64,000 bases of DNA, taken from assembly GCA_040390025.1 (NCBI GenBank), contig JAZJZD010000006.1, positions 62,001 through 126,000 of the forward strand, in the 5' to 3' direction. The first letter of the stretch is position 1. Every line of letters starts with the position of its first letter. Shown here piece by piece: positions 43,341 to 52,499 of the stretch. The notes beneath the pieces were generated by a model that had not been told where the DNA came from, did no database searches, and saw nothing but the letters and a program-made list of their open reading frames with translations. Source of the DNA: JAVHYG01 sp040390025 (GTDB taxonomy: Bacteria; Pseudomonadota; Gammaproteobacteria; Diplorickettsiales; Diplorickettsiaceae). Made by a program: the position numbers and the translations under genes.

Positions 43341-45077
43341 ATGTCGAAACTCTACAGCCCTTTTTTGGCTAAAAAATCATTTAAATTAATTCCCAACGGC
43401 TGGGATTTAATTGCTTTCATCCTTGTTTTAGGAATGCTTGCAGCATTTGTCTGGGGAGCCAGACAAATGGCAACTCCTTATCAAATTGGCCAAGTACTTC
43501 CTCTTTCTCTAGACCCCTATCAACTCCCTAAATATGCGCTCTTCACCGTATTGCGTTTATTTTCAGCGATGTTCTTTTCGTTGTTATTTACATTTACTGT
43601 TGGAACCTTAGCCGCTAAAAATAAAAGAGCTGAAAGCATTATTATCCCTTGCATTGATATCTTACAATCCGTACCTGTTATAGGGCTTTTATCAATCACC
43701 GTCGTAACCTTTATTGCTGTATTTCATGGAAGTCGTCTAGGTCCCGAAGCAGCTGCTATATTTGCCGTATTCACGGCACAAGTTTGGAATATAACACTCA
43801 GCTTTTATCAAAGTCTGCGCTCTGTTCCCATAGAACTTAAAGAAGCCGCTGATATGTTCCATCTCTCTGCTTGGCAACGTTTTTGGCGCGTAGAAGTGCC
43901 CTTTAGTATCCCAGGGCTGCTTTGGAATATGATGTTGTCCATGTCCGGTAGCTGGATTTTTTTAATTGCCGCTGAAAGTATTTCCGTCAATAACCAAACC
44001 ATTGTTTTACCAGGCGTAGGTTCTTATTTAGGATTAGCCATTAGTCACTCTAGTATTTCAGGCGTTATCTACACAATTTTGACGATGTTAATCGTCATAT
44101 TGCTTTATGATCAGTTGTTTTTTAGACCCCTACTCAACTGGTCGAAAAAGTTTACTTTTGAACAAGTAAGCCAAGAGTATTTCCCACGTTCTTGGGTCAC
44201 AACACTACTACAACGTACTTATATCTTAAAATATTGTAGTTATTTTTTTCGAAAATTAAACAAACTATTCGTCAACTTAGCGTTTTTAAAAACTTCGACG
44301 ACAGCAAGGAAACCTAAAAATATTCACTTAGAAAAAACTTTTAATACTACTTGGTATATCATTATCACAGCAATAACGCTAAGTGCTATTTGGCTATTAA
44401 CAAAATTTATATTCCGCCATATCTCATTCCTTGAGCTACGTCATGTTTTATTTTTGGGGTCGATTACTACACTAAGAGTCATTGTTGTTACATTACTCTG
44501 CAGTATCGTTTGGGTTCCTATCGGCGTTTTAATCGGATTAAACAATCGCGCCGCTCAAATTGTGCAGCCTATAGCACAATTTTTAGCAGCATTTCCTACC
44601 AATGTTTTATTTCCTATCGTTGTTATTCTTATACTGAAATATCAATTAAACGTTAACGTTTGGATAACACCTCTGATGTTACTAGGAACACAATGGTATA
44701 TTTTATTCAATGTTGTTGCAGGCGCATCCGCTTTACCCGAAGACCTAAGACAAGCTACAGCTAACTTTGGTGTAAAAGGCTGGCAGTGGTGGAAATCCTT
44801 TATTTTGCCAGGGATTTTCCCTTATTGGATAACAGGAACTATCACTGCCGTTGGTAATTGTTGGAATACAAGCATTATAGCTGAAGTAGTAAGCTGGGGC
44901 TCGACAACACTCACTGCAACTGGTTTGGGTGCTTATATCGCAAAATATACCTCTTCGGGGGATTTTCCACGCGTAGCTTTGGGTATGGCAACGATGAGTC
45001 TGATAGTACTAGTCATGAATCACTTAATCTGGCGACCCCTTTATAACGTAGCTCACTCTCATTATAAATTAGACTAA
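43341..45077 (+). CDS. ABC importer permease, two fused permease domains
   Basis: A 578-aa inner-membrane protein with two BPD_transp_1 units. The first is around residues 70-260 (EAAAIFAVFTAQVWNITLSFYQSLRSVPIELKEAADMFHLSAWQRFWRVEVPFSIPGLL, an EAA loop). The second is around 370-570 (ALPEDLRQATANFGVKGWQWWKSFILPGIFPYWITG). The type resembles nitrate/sulfonate/taurine importers, usually with separate permeases. Here one polypeptide supplies both halves. ATG 43341 sits behind an unusually strong AAGGGGAG. The ATPase gene follows 15 bp later. No substrate-binding protein gene is adjacent, so the substrate is unknown. Confidence 0.88.
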   Translation: MSKLYSPFLAKKSFKLIPNGWDLIAFILVLGMLAAFVWGARQMATPYQIGQVLPLSLDPYQLPKYALFTVLRLFSAMFFSLLFTFTVGTLAAKNKRAESIIIPCIDILQSVPVIGLLSITVVTFIAVFHGSRLGPEAAAIFAVFTAQVWNITLSFYQSLRSVPIELKEAADMFHLSAWQRFWRVEVPFSIPGLLWNMMLSMSGSWIFLIAAESISVNNQTIVLPGVGSYLGLAISHSSISGVIYTILTMLIVILLYDQLFFRPLLNWSKKFTFEQVSQEYFPRSWVTTLLQRTYILKYCSYFFRKLNKLFVNLAFLKTSTTARKPKNIHLEKTFNTTWYIIITAITLSAIWLLTKFIFRHISFLELRHVLFLGSITTLRVIVVTLLCSIVWVPIGVLIGLNNRAAQIVQPIAQFLAAFPTNVLFPIVVILILKYQLNVNVWITPLMLLGTQWYILFNVVAGASALPEDLRQATANFGVKGWQWWKSFILPGIFPYWITGTITAVGNCWNTSIIAEVVSWGSTTLTATGLGAYIAKYTSSGDFPRVALGMATMSLIVLVMNHLIWRPLYNVAHSHYKLD

Positions 45078-45092
45078 CCTTGGGACTAGACC

Positions 45093-46403
45093 ATGACTAA
45101 ACAACCTATTTTTAGTGTAAAAAATATCAACAAATCTTTTAAAAAAGAACACCAGGAATTATTAGTATTAGATAAAGTAAACTTCGAGCTTTATGAAGGT
45201 GAGATTGTTGCGTTATTAGGAAAATCAGGTTCTGGAAAATCTACATTATTGCGCATTATTGCTGGGCTTGCAGAACCTACAAGCGGAACGGTGACCTACC
45301 GGAACCAGCCTGTCAGAGGTCCCGTACAAGGTATGGCGATGGTCTTCCAAAACTTCGCTCTATTACCATGGCTAACCGTTTTAGAAAATGTGGAACTTGG
45401 CTTAGAAGCATTAGGCATTCCACACGATGAACGCAGAGCACGTGCATTGAAAGCTATCGACATCATCGGTTTAGATGGCTTTGAGTCTGCTTATCCTAAA
45501 GAACTATCCGGTGGGATGCGCCAACGTGTCGGTTTTGCACGTGCGTTGGTTGTTAACCCTGATGTTTTATTAATGGATGAACCTTTCTCAGCATTAGATG
45601 TTTTGACCGCAGAGAATCTTAAAAGTGATCTTCTTGATCTATGGGAAGCTAAACAAACAGGTACGCGAGGTATTTTATTTGTAACGCATAATATTGAAGA
45701 AGCGGTGTTACTTGCTAATCGTATTATCGTCTTTGATAGTGATCCTGGCACTATCCGAGCAGAACTAACCGTTGATTTAGTGTATCCTCGCAGCGAACAA
45801 GATCCAGCGTTTCGAAAATTAGTCGATCAAATTTACGCGTTGATAACCCGGCAAATGGATGAACGTAAAAAATTATTACATAAAGAACAATTACCTCGTA
45901 TTACTGATATAGGATACCGTTTGCCAGACGCTGATATTTCTGAACTTAGCGGTTTACTCGAAACCCTGGATGAATCTGAACACCAAGGTCATATTAGTCT
46001 GCCAGAACTTGCTGAATCGCTACACTTAAACGTCGATGATTTATTTCCTTTAACCGAAGTATTAGATATTTTAGGTTTTGCTTATATTAGTGAAGGTGAA
46101 TTAACCCTAACAGAGTCCGGCAAGTTATTTGCAAATGCAGATATTCTAGAACGAAAAAAAATATTTGCAGCGCACTTACTACGTTATGTACCACTGGCTA
46201 GACATATTCGCCAAGTTTTAGAAGAACGGCTTGCTGCTGGCCAACGAGCATCCAAAGACCGTTTTCTAAATGAATTAGAAGACTCCTTGAGTGAGAAGGA
46301 AGCTGAAAGAGTATTACGCACCGTTATTGATTGGGGCCGTTATGCGGAATTATTTGCCTATGCTAATAATACACGTATGTTAAGCTTAGAGAATCCAAAT
46401 TAG
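45093..46403 (+). CDS. ABC importer ATPase with AAA-associated C-terminal domain
   Basis: A 436-aa cytoplasmic ATPase: Walker A GKSGSGKST, Q-loop VFQNFALLPWL, signature LSGGMRQRVG, Walker B VLLMDEPFSALD, H-loop VTHN. From about residue 265 the protein has an extra helical domain (AAA-associated, PF09821-like: ISLPELAESLHLNVDDLFPLTEVLDILGFAYISEGELTLTESGK) of about 170 residues, probably regulatory. It pairs with the fused permease just upstream. This ATPase/permease type lacks a nearby binding protein in several relatives. Repeat copy B begins 2 bp after the stop. Confidence 0.9.
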   Translation: MTKQPIFSVKNINKSFKKEHQELLVLDKVNFELYEGEIVALLGKSGSGKSTLLRIIAGLAEPTSGTVTYRNQPVRGPVQGMAMVFQNFALLPWLTVLENVELGLEALGIPHDERRARALKAIDIIGLDGFESAYPKELSGGMRQRVGFARALVVNPDVLLMDEPFSALDVLTAENLKSDLLDLWEAKQTGTRGILFVTHNIEEAVLLANRIIVFDSDPGTIRAELTVDLVYPRSEQDPAFRKLVDQIYALITRQMDERKKLLHKEQLPRITDIGYRLPDADISELSGLLETLDESEHQGHISLPELAESLHLNVDDLFPLTEVLDILGFAYISEGELTLTESGKLFANADILERKKIFAAHLLRYVPLARHIRQVLEERLAAGQRASKDRFLNELEDSLSEKEAERVLRTVIDWGRYAELFAYANNTRMLSLENPN

Positions 46404-46404
46404 C

Positions 46405-46560
46405 TATACCGCTCATACCTAAAGATGCGAAGTTTTTAAGTTTAGAGCGAGCGGCATCCCGATTAATAACGGTACCCAAGCAAGCTTGCGCACCATTATT
46501 CAAGAGGAGAACCTCGATTCTCCTCTTGAGAATCTCCATCGCGGGGTGCAATGGGTATAG
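46405..46560 (+). repeat. Dispersed palindromic repeat, copy B
   Basis: It begins TATACCGCTCATACC and ends GCAATGGGTATAG, giving TATACC/GGTATA terminal inverted ends. First stem TACCGC/GCGGCA. Second stem CAAGAGGAGAA (46501-46511) with TTCTCCTCTTG (46518-46528). Compared with copy C (CAAGGGGAGAA/TTCTCCCCTTG), one G-to-A change is matched by C-to-T in the opposite arm. It lies immediately after the ABC ATPase stop. The rest of the gap to 46689 shows nothing. Confidence 0.75.
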
Positions 46561-46689
46561 AACTCCTTTACTTACTGAATAAGCAATTTCCTATAGTAAA
46601 AACTATATATTGTATGTTCTAGTAAAGTAATGCAGAATTACCAATTTCGTGGTTGATGCACTCATCTTCCCGTCCACGATACCAAGCTT

Positions 46690-47667
46690 ATGGATAAAAA
46701 ATTCAGTGAATCTGCTCTCGCAGTCATTAAAACTGAGGCGGAAGCGATTAATGGTCTAGCTAGGCAAATTGGACCTGATTTTGAGAAGGTCTGTCGTATT
46801 CTTTTCAATTGCGAAGGGCATATCATTGTCATTGGTATTGGAAAATCTGGACATATAGGTAATAAAATTGCGGCTACGCTCGCCAGCACAGGAAGTCCGG
46901 CATTTTTCATCCATGCAGCTGAAGCTAATCATGGCGATCTCGGTATGATTAATGCCAAAGACGTCGTTTTAGCCATCTCACATTCGGGCGAAACTGACGA
47001 ACTTATTACCATCCTACCCACACTTAAACTATTACAAATTCCTTTTATTCTCCTCACAGGGAATACCCACTCTACCTTAGCACAACAAGCCACAGTTACA
47101 CTGACTATATCCATTGACCAAGAAGCCTGTCCCTTAGGATTAGCGCCTACTTCAAGCAGTACTGCTGCATTAGTAATGGGTGACGCAATTGCTGTATCTC
47201 TGCTTAAAGCACGGAGTTTTACTTGCGAAGATTTTGCTAAAGTTCACCCTAAAGGCCGATTAGGGCGTCGTTTGCTACTCAGAGTATCTGATATCATGCA
47301 TAAAGATACCGCTATTCCTCGAGTAACATCAGGTACCCATGTAATTAATGCATTGTTGGAAATATCAGAAAAACGCCTAGGGATGACCATTATTACAAAT
47401 AAAGAGAATGATTTGTTAGGTATTTTCACAGATGGAGACTTGAGACGTACTATTGATAAAGGTTTAGACTTACACACAACCCCTATTGATAATGTCATGA
47501 CACGTAATTGTAAAACCATAACAGCCGATCAGCTGGCAATTGAGGCCTTACGCATTATGGAAGACAAAAAAATCACCACCTTAGTTGTTATTGACCCTAT
47601 TGATCCTGTAAAAAAACCGCTAGGTGTTATCCATATTCATGATATTCTAAGCCAAGGCATAAAATAG
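46690..47667 (+). CDS. kdsD: Arabinose-5-phosphate isomerase
   Basis: A 325-aa enzyme interconverting ribulose-5-phosphate and arabinose-5-phosphate, the first step to Kdo for lipopolysaccharide. SIS domain (HIIVIGIGKSGHIGNKIAATLASTGSPAFFIHAAEANHGDLGM, SHSGETDELI) and two CBS domains (VSDIMHKDTAIPRV, VMTRNCKTITADQLAIEALRIM). It leads the Lpt cluster. The usual next gene, kdsC (Kdo-8-P phosphatase), is missing: lptC follows after 39 bp. Intact. Confidence 0.93.
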   Translation: MDKKFSESALAVIKTEAEAINGLARQIGPDFEKVCRILFNCEGHIIVIGIGKSGHIGNKIAATLASTGSPAFFIHAAEANHGDLGMINAKDVVLAISHSGETDELITILPTLKLLQIPFILLTGNTHSTLAQQATVTLTISIDQEACPLGLAPTSSSTAALVMGDAIAVSLLKARSFTCEDFAKVHPKGRLGRRLLLRVSDIMHKDTAIPRVTSGTHVINALLEISEKRLGMTIITNKENDLLGIFTDGDLRRTIDKGLDLHTTPIDNVMTRNCKTITADQLAIEALRIMEDKKITTLVVIDPIDPVKKPLGVIHIHDILSQGIK

Positions 47668-47706
47668 CTAGCATTCTCCTATCAAGTCGACATTCTCTAA
47701 AATAGC

Positions 47707-48282
47707 ATGTTTTCTAAAACACTATTCATTAACCTTATCCTTATCTCATTGATTTTATTGGGGACGTGGTACACTTGGCAGCAACTCACACGCCCTTCTG
47801 ACAACTCATTTACAAAACGACATCAGTCTGATGCCTACGCCACACAAGTCATCATTTTTCATACCGATAGCGAAGGAAATCTTTACGATCAATTAAAAAC
47901 GCCTTTATCTGTTCACTATCCTTTAGATAATAGCATTTCTCTCACTACCCCCTTATTTAACTTATTTTTAAAAAACAATGAATCATGGGAACTCTCGGCA
48001 AAATATGGCAAGTTAAAGGAAAATAATGATCATCTACAGCTTTGGGATAATGTAAAACTTAATCAAAAAAAAGGGCTGAGCGCTTACCCTAGCTCTACCT
48101 TAACAACTTCTACCTTAGACGTTAACCTTAAGGAAAAAACAGCTGAGACTTCTGCACCAGTAACCATTACACAGGCAAATCAAACCATTCACGCCATAGG
48201 CTTGCATGCCAATTTTAATACAAAAACTATTCAACTTTTATCGCAAGTTAAAGGGCAACTCAAACCTACTAAAAGTAAGTGA
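47707..48282 (+). CDS. lptC: LPS export system protein LptC
   Basis: A 191-aa bitopic inner-membrane protein. N-terminal helix FINLILISLILLGTWYTW, then a periplasmic beta-jellyroll (AYATQVIIFHTDSEGNLYDQLKTPLSVHYPLDNSISLTTPLFNLF, NDHLQLWDNVKLNQ, STLDVNLKEKTAETSAPVTITQ) that bridges LptBFG and LptA. The low-conservation sequence is assigned by fold pattern and by position between kdsD and lptA. Its stop overlaps the leader of lptA. Confidence 0.88.
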   Translation: MFSKTLFINLILISLILLGTWYTWQQLTRPSDNSFTKRHQSDAYATQVIIFHTDSEGNLYDQLKTPLSVHYPLDNSISLTTPLFNLFLKNNESWELSAKYGKLKENNDHLQLWDNVKLNQKKGLSAYPSSTLTTSTLDVNLKEKTAETSAPVTITQANQTIHAIGLHANFNTKTIQLLSQVKGQLKPTKSK

Positions 48283-48290
48283 GGTTTATG

Positions 48291-48836
48291 ATGCAGGAAC
48301 TGCTCTATTTGAAGCGGATACAAAAAAAATTAAAAAAAACTTCAGTTTTGAGTTTAACTCTATTAATTTTAGGTTTCTGTTATAGCCCTGCTAAGGCAAA
48401 TGACTATGATAACCAACAAATCATAAATGTTGATGCCGATACCTTGCTATTTAACAATGAAACACAAATCGGTATTTACCAAGGACATATCAAACTAACA
48501 CAAGGAACGCGCGTTCTTACCGCCGACTATGCTACCAGCTATTCTAACAAAGAAGGCCAAATCATTAAGATTATTGCGATAGGGCATCCCGCGTGTTATC
48601 AAGCCCTTGTTTTTCATAAGCACCCAAAGTTGGTTGCTACTGGAAACACTATCTATTATTATCCCCTAAAAGACTGGCTAGAAGCCGTAGGCAATGCTCA
48701 AATCATCCAAGATCAAAACCACTTCCAAGGGCCACAAATTAATTATGATTTTAAGAAAAAAGCGGTAGGCTCCCCTTTATCTCCAGAAGGGCATACTAAA
48801 ATTCTATTAGCTCCTATTCAATCTATGCACTCATGA
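48291..48836 (+). CDS. lptA: LPS transport periplasmic protein LptA
   Basis: Start chosen at ATG 48291, six bases after GAGG. An adjacent ATG (48288) and a GTG at 48279 are alternatives. N-terminal basic stretch then hydrophobic signal segment (LSLTLLILGFCYSPAKA), then OstA fold: IINVDADTLLFNNETQIGIYQGHIKLTQGTRVLTADYATSYSN. It forms the periplasmic bridge for LPS. About 181 aa, normal. Its TGA overlaps the lptB start (ATGA). Confidence 0.9.
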   Translation: MQELLYLKRIQKKLKKTSVLSLTLLILGFCYSPAKANDYDNQQIINVDADTLLFNNETQIGIYQGHIKLTQGTRVLTADYATSYSNKEGQIIKIIAIGHPACYQALVFHKHPKLVATGNTIYYYPLKDWLEAVGNAQIIQDQNHFQGPQINYDFKKKAVGSPLSPEGHTKILLAPIQSMHS

Positions 48837-49558
48837 GTAAATTACAAGCCATTAATTTAGCCAAACGTTATCATTCCCGAGTTGTTGTTAAAAATGTCTC
48901 GCTTGAAGTAGAACCGGGTGAAGTTGTAGGGTTGTTAGGTCCAAACGGAGCGGGTAAAACAACCAGCTTTTATCTCATTGTTGGCTTAGTTGAAAGCGCG
49001 CAAGGTAAAATTTTACTCAATAATCGTAATGTTACACATCTGCCTATGCATAAACGTGCCAAAGCAGGTATTGGCTATCTACCTCAAGAACCCTCGATAT
49101 TTCGCAAGTTGACAGTTGCGGACAATATCCTTGCTATTTTGCAATTGCGCAAAGACCTTAGCAAGGTACAACGTAAACAGCATTTAGAAAATTTACTTCA
49201 CGAATTTCATATTACCCATATCCGCGACACCTTAGGAATAAGCTTATCAGGTGGAGAAAGGCGACGTGTAGAAATTGCACGGGCTTTAGCCATGGAACCA
49301 AAATTTATGCTGCTAGATGAACCTTTTGCAGGTATTGATCCCATTTCCGTCGTAGACATTAAACGTATGATCACCCATCTAAGTCACCGAGGTATTGGCG
49401 TATTAATCACTGATCATAATGTCAGAGAAACTCTGACGATCTGCAAACGTGCGTATATTGTTAGTGAAGGTGAGACAATTTATGCAGGTACGCCCAAAGA
49501 AGTATTAAGCAACCAACGTGTTCGTGAGGTCTACTTAGGCCATGAGTTTGACCTCTAA
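48833..49558 (+). CDS. lptB: LPS export ABC ATPase LptB
   Basis: A 241-aa ATPase that powers extraction of LPS with LptFG. Walker A GPNGAGKTTSFYLIVGL, Q-loop LPQEPSIFRKL, signature LSGGERRRVEIARALAMEPKFMLLDEPFAGIDP, H-loop ITDHNVRETL. The last residues YLGHEFDL are typical. Translationally coupled to lptA. In many gammaproteobacteria rpoN follows, but here the next gene is hpf, 84 bp on. Confidence 0.95.
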   Translation: MSKLQAINLAKRYHSRVVVKNVSLEVEPGEVVGLLGPNGAGKTTSFYLIVGLVESAQGKILLNNRNVTHLPMHKRAKAGIGYLPQEPSIFRKLTVADNILAILQLRKDLSKVQRKQHLENLLHEFHITHIRDTLGISLSGGERRRVEIARALAMEPKFMLLDEPFAGIDPISVVDIKRMITHLSHRGIGVLITDHNVRETLTICKRAYIVSEGETIYAGTPKEVLSNQRVREVYLGHEFDL

Positions 49559-49642
49559 AAGCATTCGCTAGGGCAGATCTTTTTAGTCTTAAACGATATA
49601 CTAGACTATTGAAAATTTACAAAATCAATTATGCGGGGTCTT

Positions 49643-49981
49643 ATGCAAATTACTATTACAAATGATGGCATAGAAGTGACAGAAGCATTGAAACAACATA
49701 TATTGGATAAGTTTAAACGATTAGAACGTATTACTACGAAAACAACCGCTATCCATATAACACTCAGCTTAGAAAATATAGAACAAGTTGCAAAAGCTCT
49801 CGTGAATGAACACGGTTTAGAAGTTTACGCAAGTGCTGGATCTGAAGACTTATATACGGCTATTGATAGCTTGATCGACAAGCTTGAACTACAAATTAAT
49901 AAGCACAAACAAAAAGAAAAAGAAAAACGACACGATAAGACTGAAGACTTTGACATAAATAAGGAACCCGACGAACTTTAA
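49643..49981 (+). CDS. hpf: Ribosome hibernation-promoting factor
   Basis: Start set at ATG 49643 (MQITITNDGIEVTEALKQHILDKFKRLERI, 112 aa) behind GGGGT. An ATG four codons upstream is less likely. Short-HPF/YfiA fold with IHITLSLENIEQVAKALVNEHGLEVYASAGSEDLYTAIDSLIDKLELQINKHKQK. It binds the decoding centre of idle ribosomes and promotes 100S dimers. In the classical lptB-rpoN-hpf order, rpoN has been lost or moved here. Confidence 0.92.
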   Translation: MQITITNDGIEVTEALKQHILDKFKRLERITTKTTAIHITLSLENIEQVAKALVNEHGLEVYASAGSEDLYTAIDSLIDKLELQINKHKQKEKEKRHDKTEDFDINKEPDEL

Positions 49982-50036
49982 AGAAAGTTTGTAAAACTGT
50001 TAAGCTTCTAGATTATTTATTTTAATCGAGGATATT

Positions 50037-51404
50037 GTGCAATTAACTCCTTTAACGGCGATATCTCCTATCGATGGGCGCTATTTTGGTAAAACAGCCG
50101 AATTACGCCCAATATTTAGCGAATATGGTTTATTTCGTTTTAGGGTTTTAGTTGAGATTCACTGGCTAAAAACCCTTGCAGACGAACCTCAGGTTAAGGA
50201 GATTGAACCTTTTTCAAATAAAACACGCCAAGAACTTGACGCGCTTATTAAAAAGTTTGATTACGACGATGCCCAACGAATTAAAGATTTAGAAGCTACA
50301 ACAAACCATGATATCAAAGCTATTGAATATTTTTTAAAAGAGAAAATAAAAAAAAATCCTGAACTAAAAAAAAGTTCTGAATTTATTCATTTCGCTTGCA
50401 CCTCAGATGATATTAATAATCTAGCCTATGCGTTAATGCTTAAAGAAGCGCGTGAAAAATGCCTATTACCATCTATTCAACAACTCGTAGAAAAATTAAA
50501 AAATTTAGCTAAAGAACATGCAAGCCATGCTATGCTTGCTCGGACACATGGACAAGCCGCTGTACCCACCACTGTGGGCAAAGAATTAGCCAATTTTGCT
50601 TATCGCTTAATGCGGCAGAAAGAACAATTTGCTCATTTAAAAATATTAGGAAAATTTAATGGTGCTGTGGGCAACTACAATGTACATTGTATTGCCTACC
50701 CAAACATCGAATGGTGCAAAATTTCAAAAAAATTCGTGGAAGAACTTGGATTAGCTTGGAATCCTTACTCCACGCAAATCGAACCACATGATTACATTGC
50801 AGAATACTGCGATGCACTAAAACGAATAAATACGATCTTAATTAACCTATCTGCCGATATGTGGGGATATATTTCATTGGGTTATTTTAAGCAAAAATTG
50901 AAAGCGCAAGAAACTGGCTCATCAACCATGCCCCATAAAATAAACCCAATCGATTTTGAAAATGCGGAAGGCAATCTTAGTTTAGCTAATAGTTTATATG
51001 AGCATTTTTCCAGGACCTTACCTAATTCGCGTTGGCAAAGAGATTTAAGAGATTCTACGCTGTTACGTAATTTAGGCGTTGCATTTGCACATAGTTTAAT
51101 TGCCTATAAAAGTTTATTGACCGGCTTAGAAAAAATTATCCTTGATGAAGTTAAATTAGCCGAAGATCTCAACCAACATTGGGAAATACTGGCAGAGGCT
51201 ATTCAAACTGTCTTAAGAAAATATGGCGCTGAAATGCCCTATGAAAAACTAAAAATGCTCACGCGAGGGAAAAAATTGGATAAAGAAGCATTACACCAGT
51301 TTATTCATAAACTGGAGCTGCCTGAAGAAGCTAAACAACAATTATTTAGGCTAGCCCCAACTAACTATTTAGGTTATGCAGAAAAACTAGCAAAAGAAAT
51401 TTAA
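50037..51404 (+). CDS. purB: Adenylosuccinate lyase
   Basis: A 455-aa fumarase-superfamily lyase acting twice in purine synthesis. It starts at GTG 50037 (MQLTPLTAISPIDGRYFGKTAELRPIFSEYGL) with GAGGATATT upstream. Motifs: EATTNHDIKAIEYFLKEKI, FIHFACTSDDINNLAYAL, ARTHGQAAVPTTVGKE, and the signature loop GSSTMPHKINPIDFENAEGNL. The length matches E. coli (456). No neighbour in the pathway. Confidence 0.95.
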   Translation: MQLTPLTAISPIDGRYFGKTAELRPIFSEYGLFRFRVLVEIHWLKTLADEPQVKEIEPFSNKTRQELDALIKKFDYDDAQRIKDLEATTNHDIKAIEYFLKEKIKKNPELKKSSEFIHFACTSDDINNLAYALMLKEAREKCLLPSIQQLVEKLKNLAKEHASHAMLARTHGQAAVPTTVGKELANFAYRLMRQKEQFAHLKILGKFNGAVGNYNVHCIAYPNIEWCKISKKFVEELGLAWNPYSTQIEPHDYIAEYCDALKRINTILINLSADMWGYISLGYFKQKLKAQETGSSTMPHKINPIDFENAEGNLSLANSLYEHFSRTLPNSRWQRDLRDSTLLRNLGVAFAHSLIAYKSLLTGLEKIILDEVKLAEDLNQHWEILAEAIQTVLRKYGAEMPYEKLKMLTRGKKLDKEALHQFIHKLELPEEAKQQLFRLAPTNYLGYAEKLAKEI

Positions 51405-51461
51405 GCCACTAAAAATTTATTTCTTTTAAGGTTAACAAATCAAGGCAAGGCAAGGAGCTTC

Positions 51462-52223
51462 GTGAAAATTAATTGTTCTAATAAGCTACTCGGTGCTTTC
51501 ATCCACTGGCTCAATCAAGAAGTTGAACCTATTCAAAGATTTCCACTCAGCGATTTTAATAAACTTAAATATGAAATATATCCCTGTGATGTATTACTCA
51601 TAGAAGGCCGTAAACGCATTAGTCAAATAATTAAACTCATTACTAAAACTTCATGGTCACATGCAGCACTTTATATCGGCCGTCTCTATGATATTGAAGA
51701 TAAAAAAATGCAAAAAAAAGTGACTGAATTTTATCACGGCGATCTTAACGATCGACTTGTTATCGAAAGTCTCTTAGGGGAAGGCACGCTAATTTCGCCA
51801 TTAACTCAATATGCCGAAGAACACATACGAATTTGTCGGCCGAAAAATATTTCACACGAAGATGCACAAAAAGTTATTAACTACACAATAGCACACTTAG
51901 GTATAGAATATGACTTTCGACAAATCTTTGATCTCGGTAGATTTTTGCTTCCTTGGCCACTATTACCCCGAAAATGGCACTCGACTTTATTTAACTATAA
52001 GCCAGGAAACAGTGTAAAAGAAAGTTGCTCTACATTACTAACGGAAGCATTCCAATCCGTTGATTTTCCAATAATGCCTAGAATAGTACGAGATGGCGGA
52101 TCTGTAACACTGGAAAAAGGAAACCCTCGGTTATTTACACCTAAAGACTTTGATTACTCACCCTATTTTGAAATCATTAAATACCCTATGTCTCTATCAA
52201 AGCTCAAGCTAAACAATTCATAG
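51462..52223 (+). CDS. YiiX/YebB-like NlpC/P60-superfamily cysteine hydrolase
   Basis: A 253-aa protein from GTG 51462 with AAGGAG well placed upstream. DVLLIEGRKRISQIIKLITKTSWSHAALYIGRLYD holds the His of the permuted papain-like (C92, YaeF/YiiX) fold. VINYTIAHLGIEYDFRQIFDLGRF and NSVKESCSTLLTEAFQSV follow, with the Cys in ESCSTL. Relatives are lipid- or peptide-amide hydrolases. Substrate not known. No signal peptide, so it is cytoplasmic or exported by another route. Repeat copy C begins 20 bp after its stop. Confidence 0.75.
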   Translation: MKINCSNKLLGAFIHWLNQEVEPIQRFPLSDFNKLKYEIYPCDVLLIEGRKRISQIIKLITKTSWSHAALYIGRLYDIEDKKMQKKVTEFYHGDLNDRLVIESLLGEGTLISPLTQYAEEHIRICRPKNISHEDAQKVINYTIAHLGIEYDFRQIFDLGRFLLPWPLLPRKWHSTLFNYKPGNSVKESCSTLLTEAFQSVDFPIMPRIVRDGGSVTLEKGNPRLFTPKDFDYSPYFEIIKYPMSLSKLKLNNS

Positions 52224-52242
52224 CAAACTAGCTAAAAATCTA

Positions 52243-52472
52243 TATACCGCCCGTACCTGAAGCTGAGAATCTTTTAAATTCATGGCGAGCGGTATACCCG
52301 ATCACATGACAAGCAAAAGCAAAGCTTTCGCACCGTCATTCAAGGGGAGAAATCACGATTTCTCCCCTTGAAAATCCCCATCGCGAGAGGAAGCACCCCG
52401 CACCTATCTTTCAAGCTAAGTGATTGAAAATTCACTTTAGCGCCCAGATAGGTGCGGGGTGCAATGGGTATA
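52243..52472 (+). repeat. Dispersed palindromic repeat, copy C (longest, 230 bp)
   Basis: Bounded by TATACC and GGTATA. Three successive stems: TACCGC...GCGGTA (52245-52294); CAAGGGGAGAAAT (52341-52353) with ATTTCTCCCCTTG (52358-52370), a perfect 13 bp; and GCACCCCGCACCTATCT (52393-52409) with AGATAGGTGCGGGGTGC (52446-52462), a perfect 17 bp. A nested CTAAGTGA/TCACTTTAG stem lies in the last loop. Homologous to copies at 40919, 46405 and 37442. It lies between the YiiX-like gene and the end of clpB. No gene is supported here. Confidence 0.8.
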
Positions 52473-52499
52473 GATTACTAAATTTTGTGTTAATAAAAA

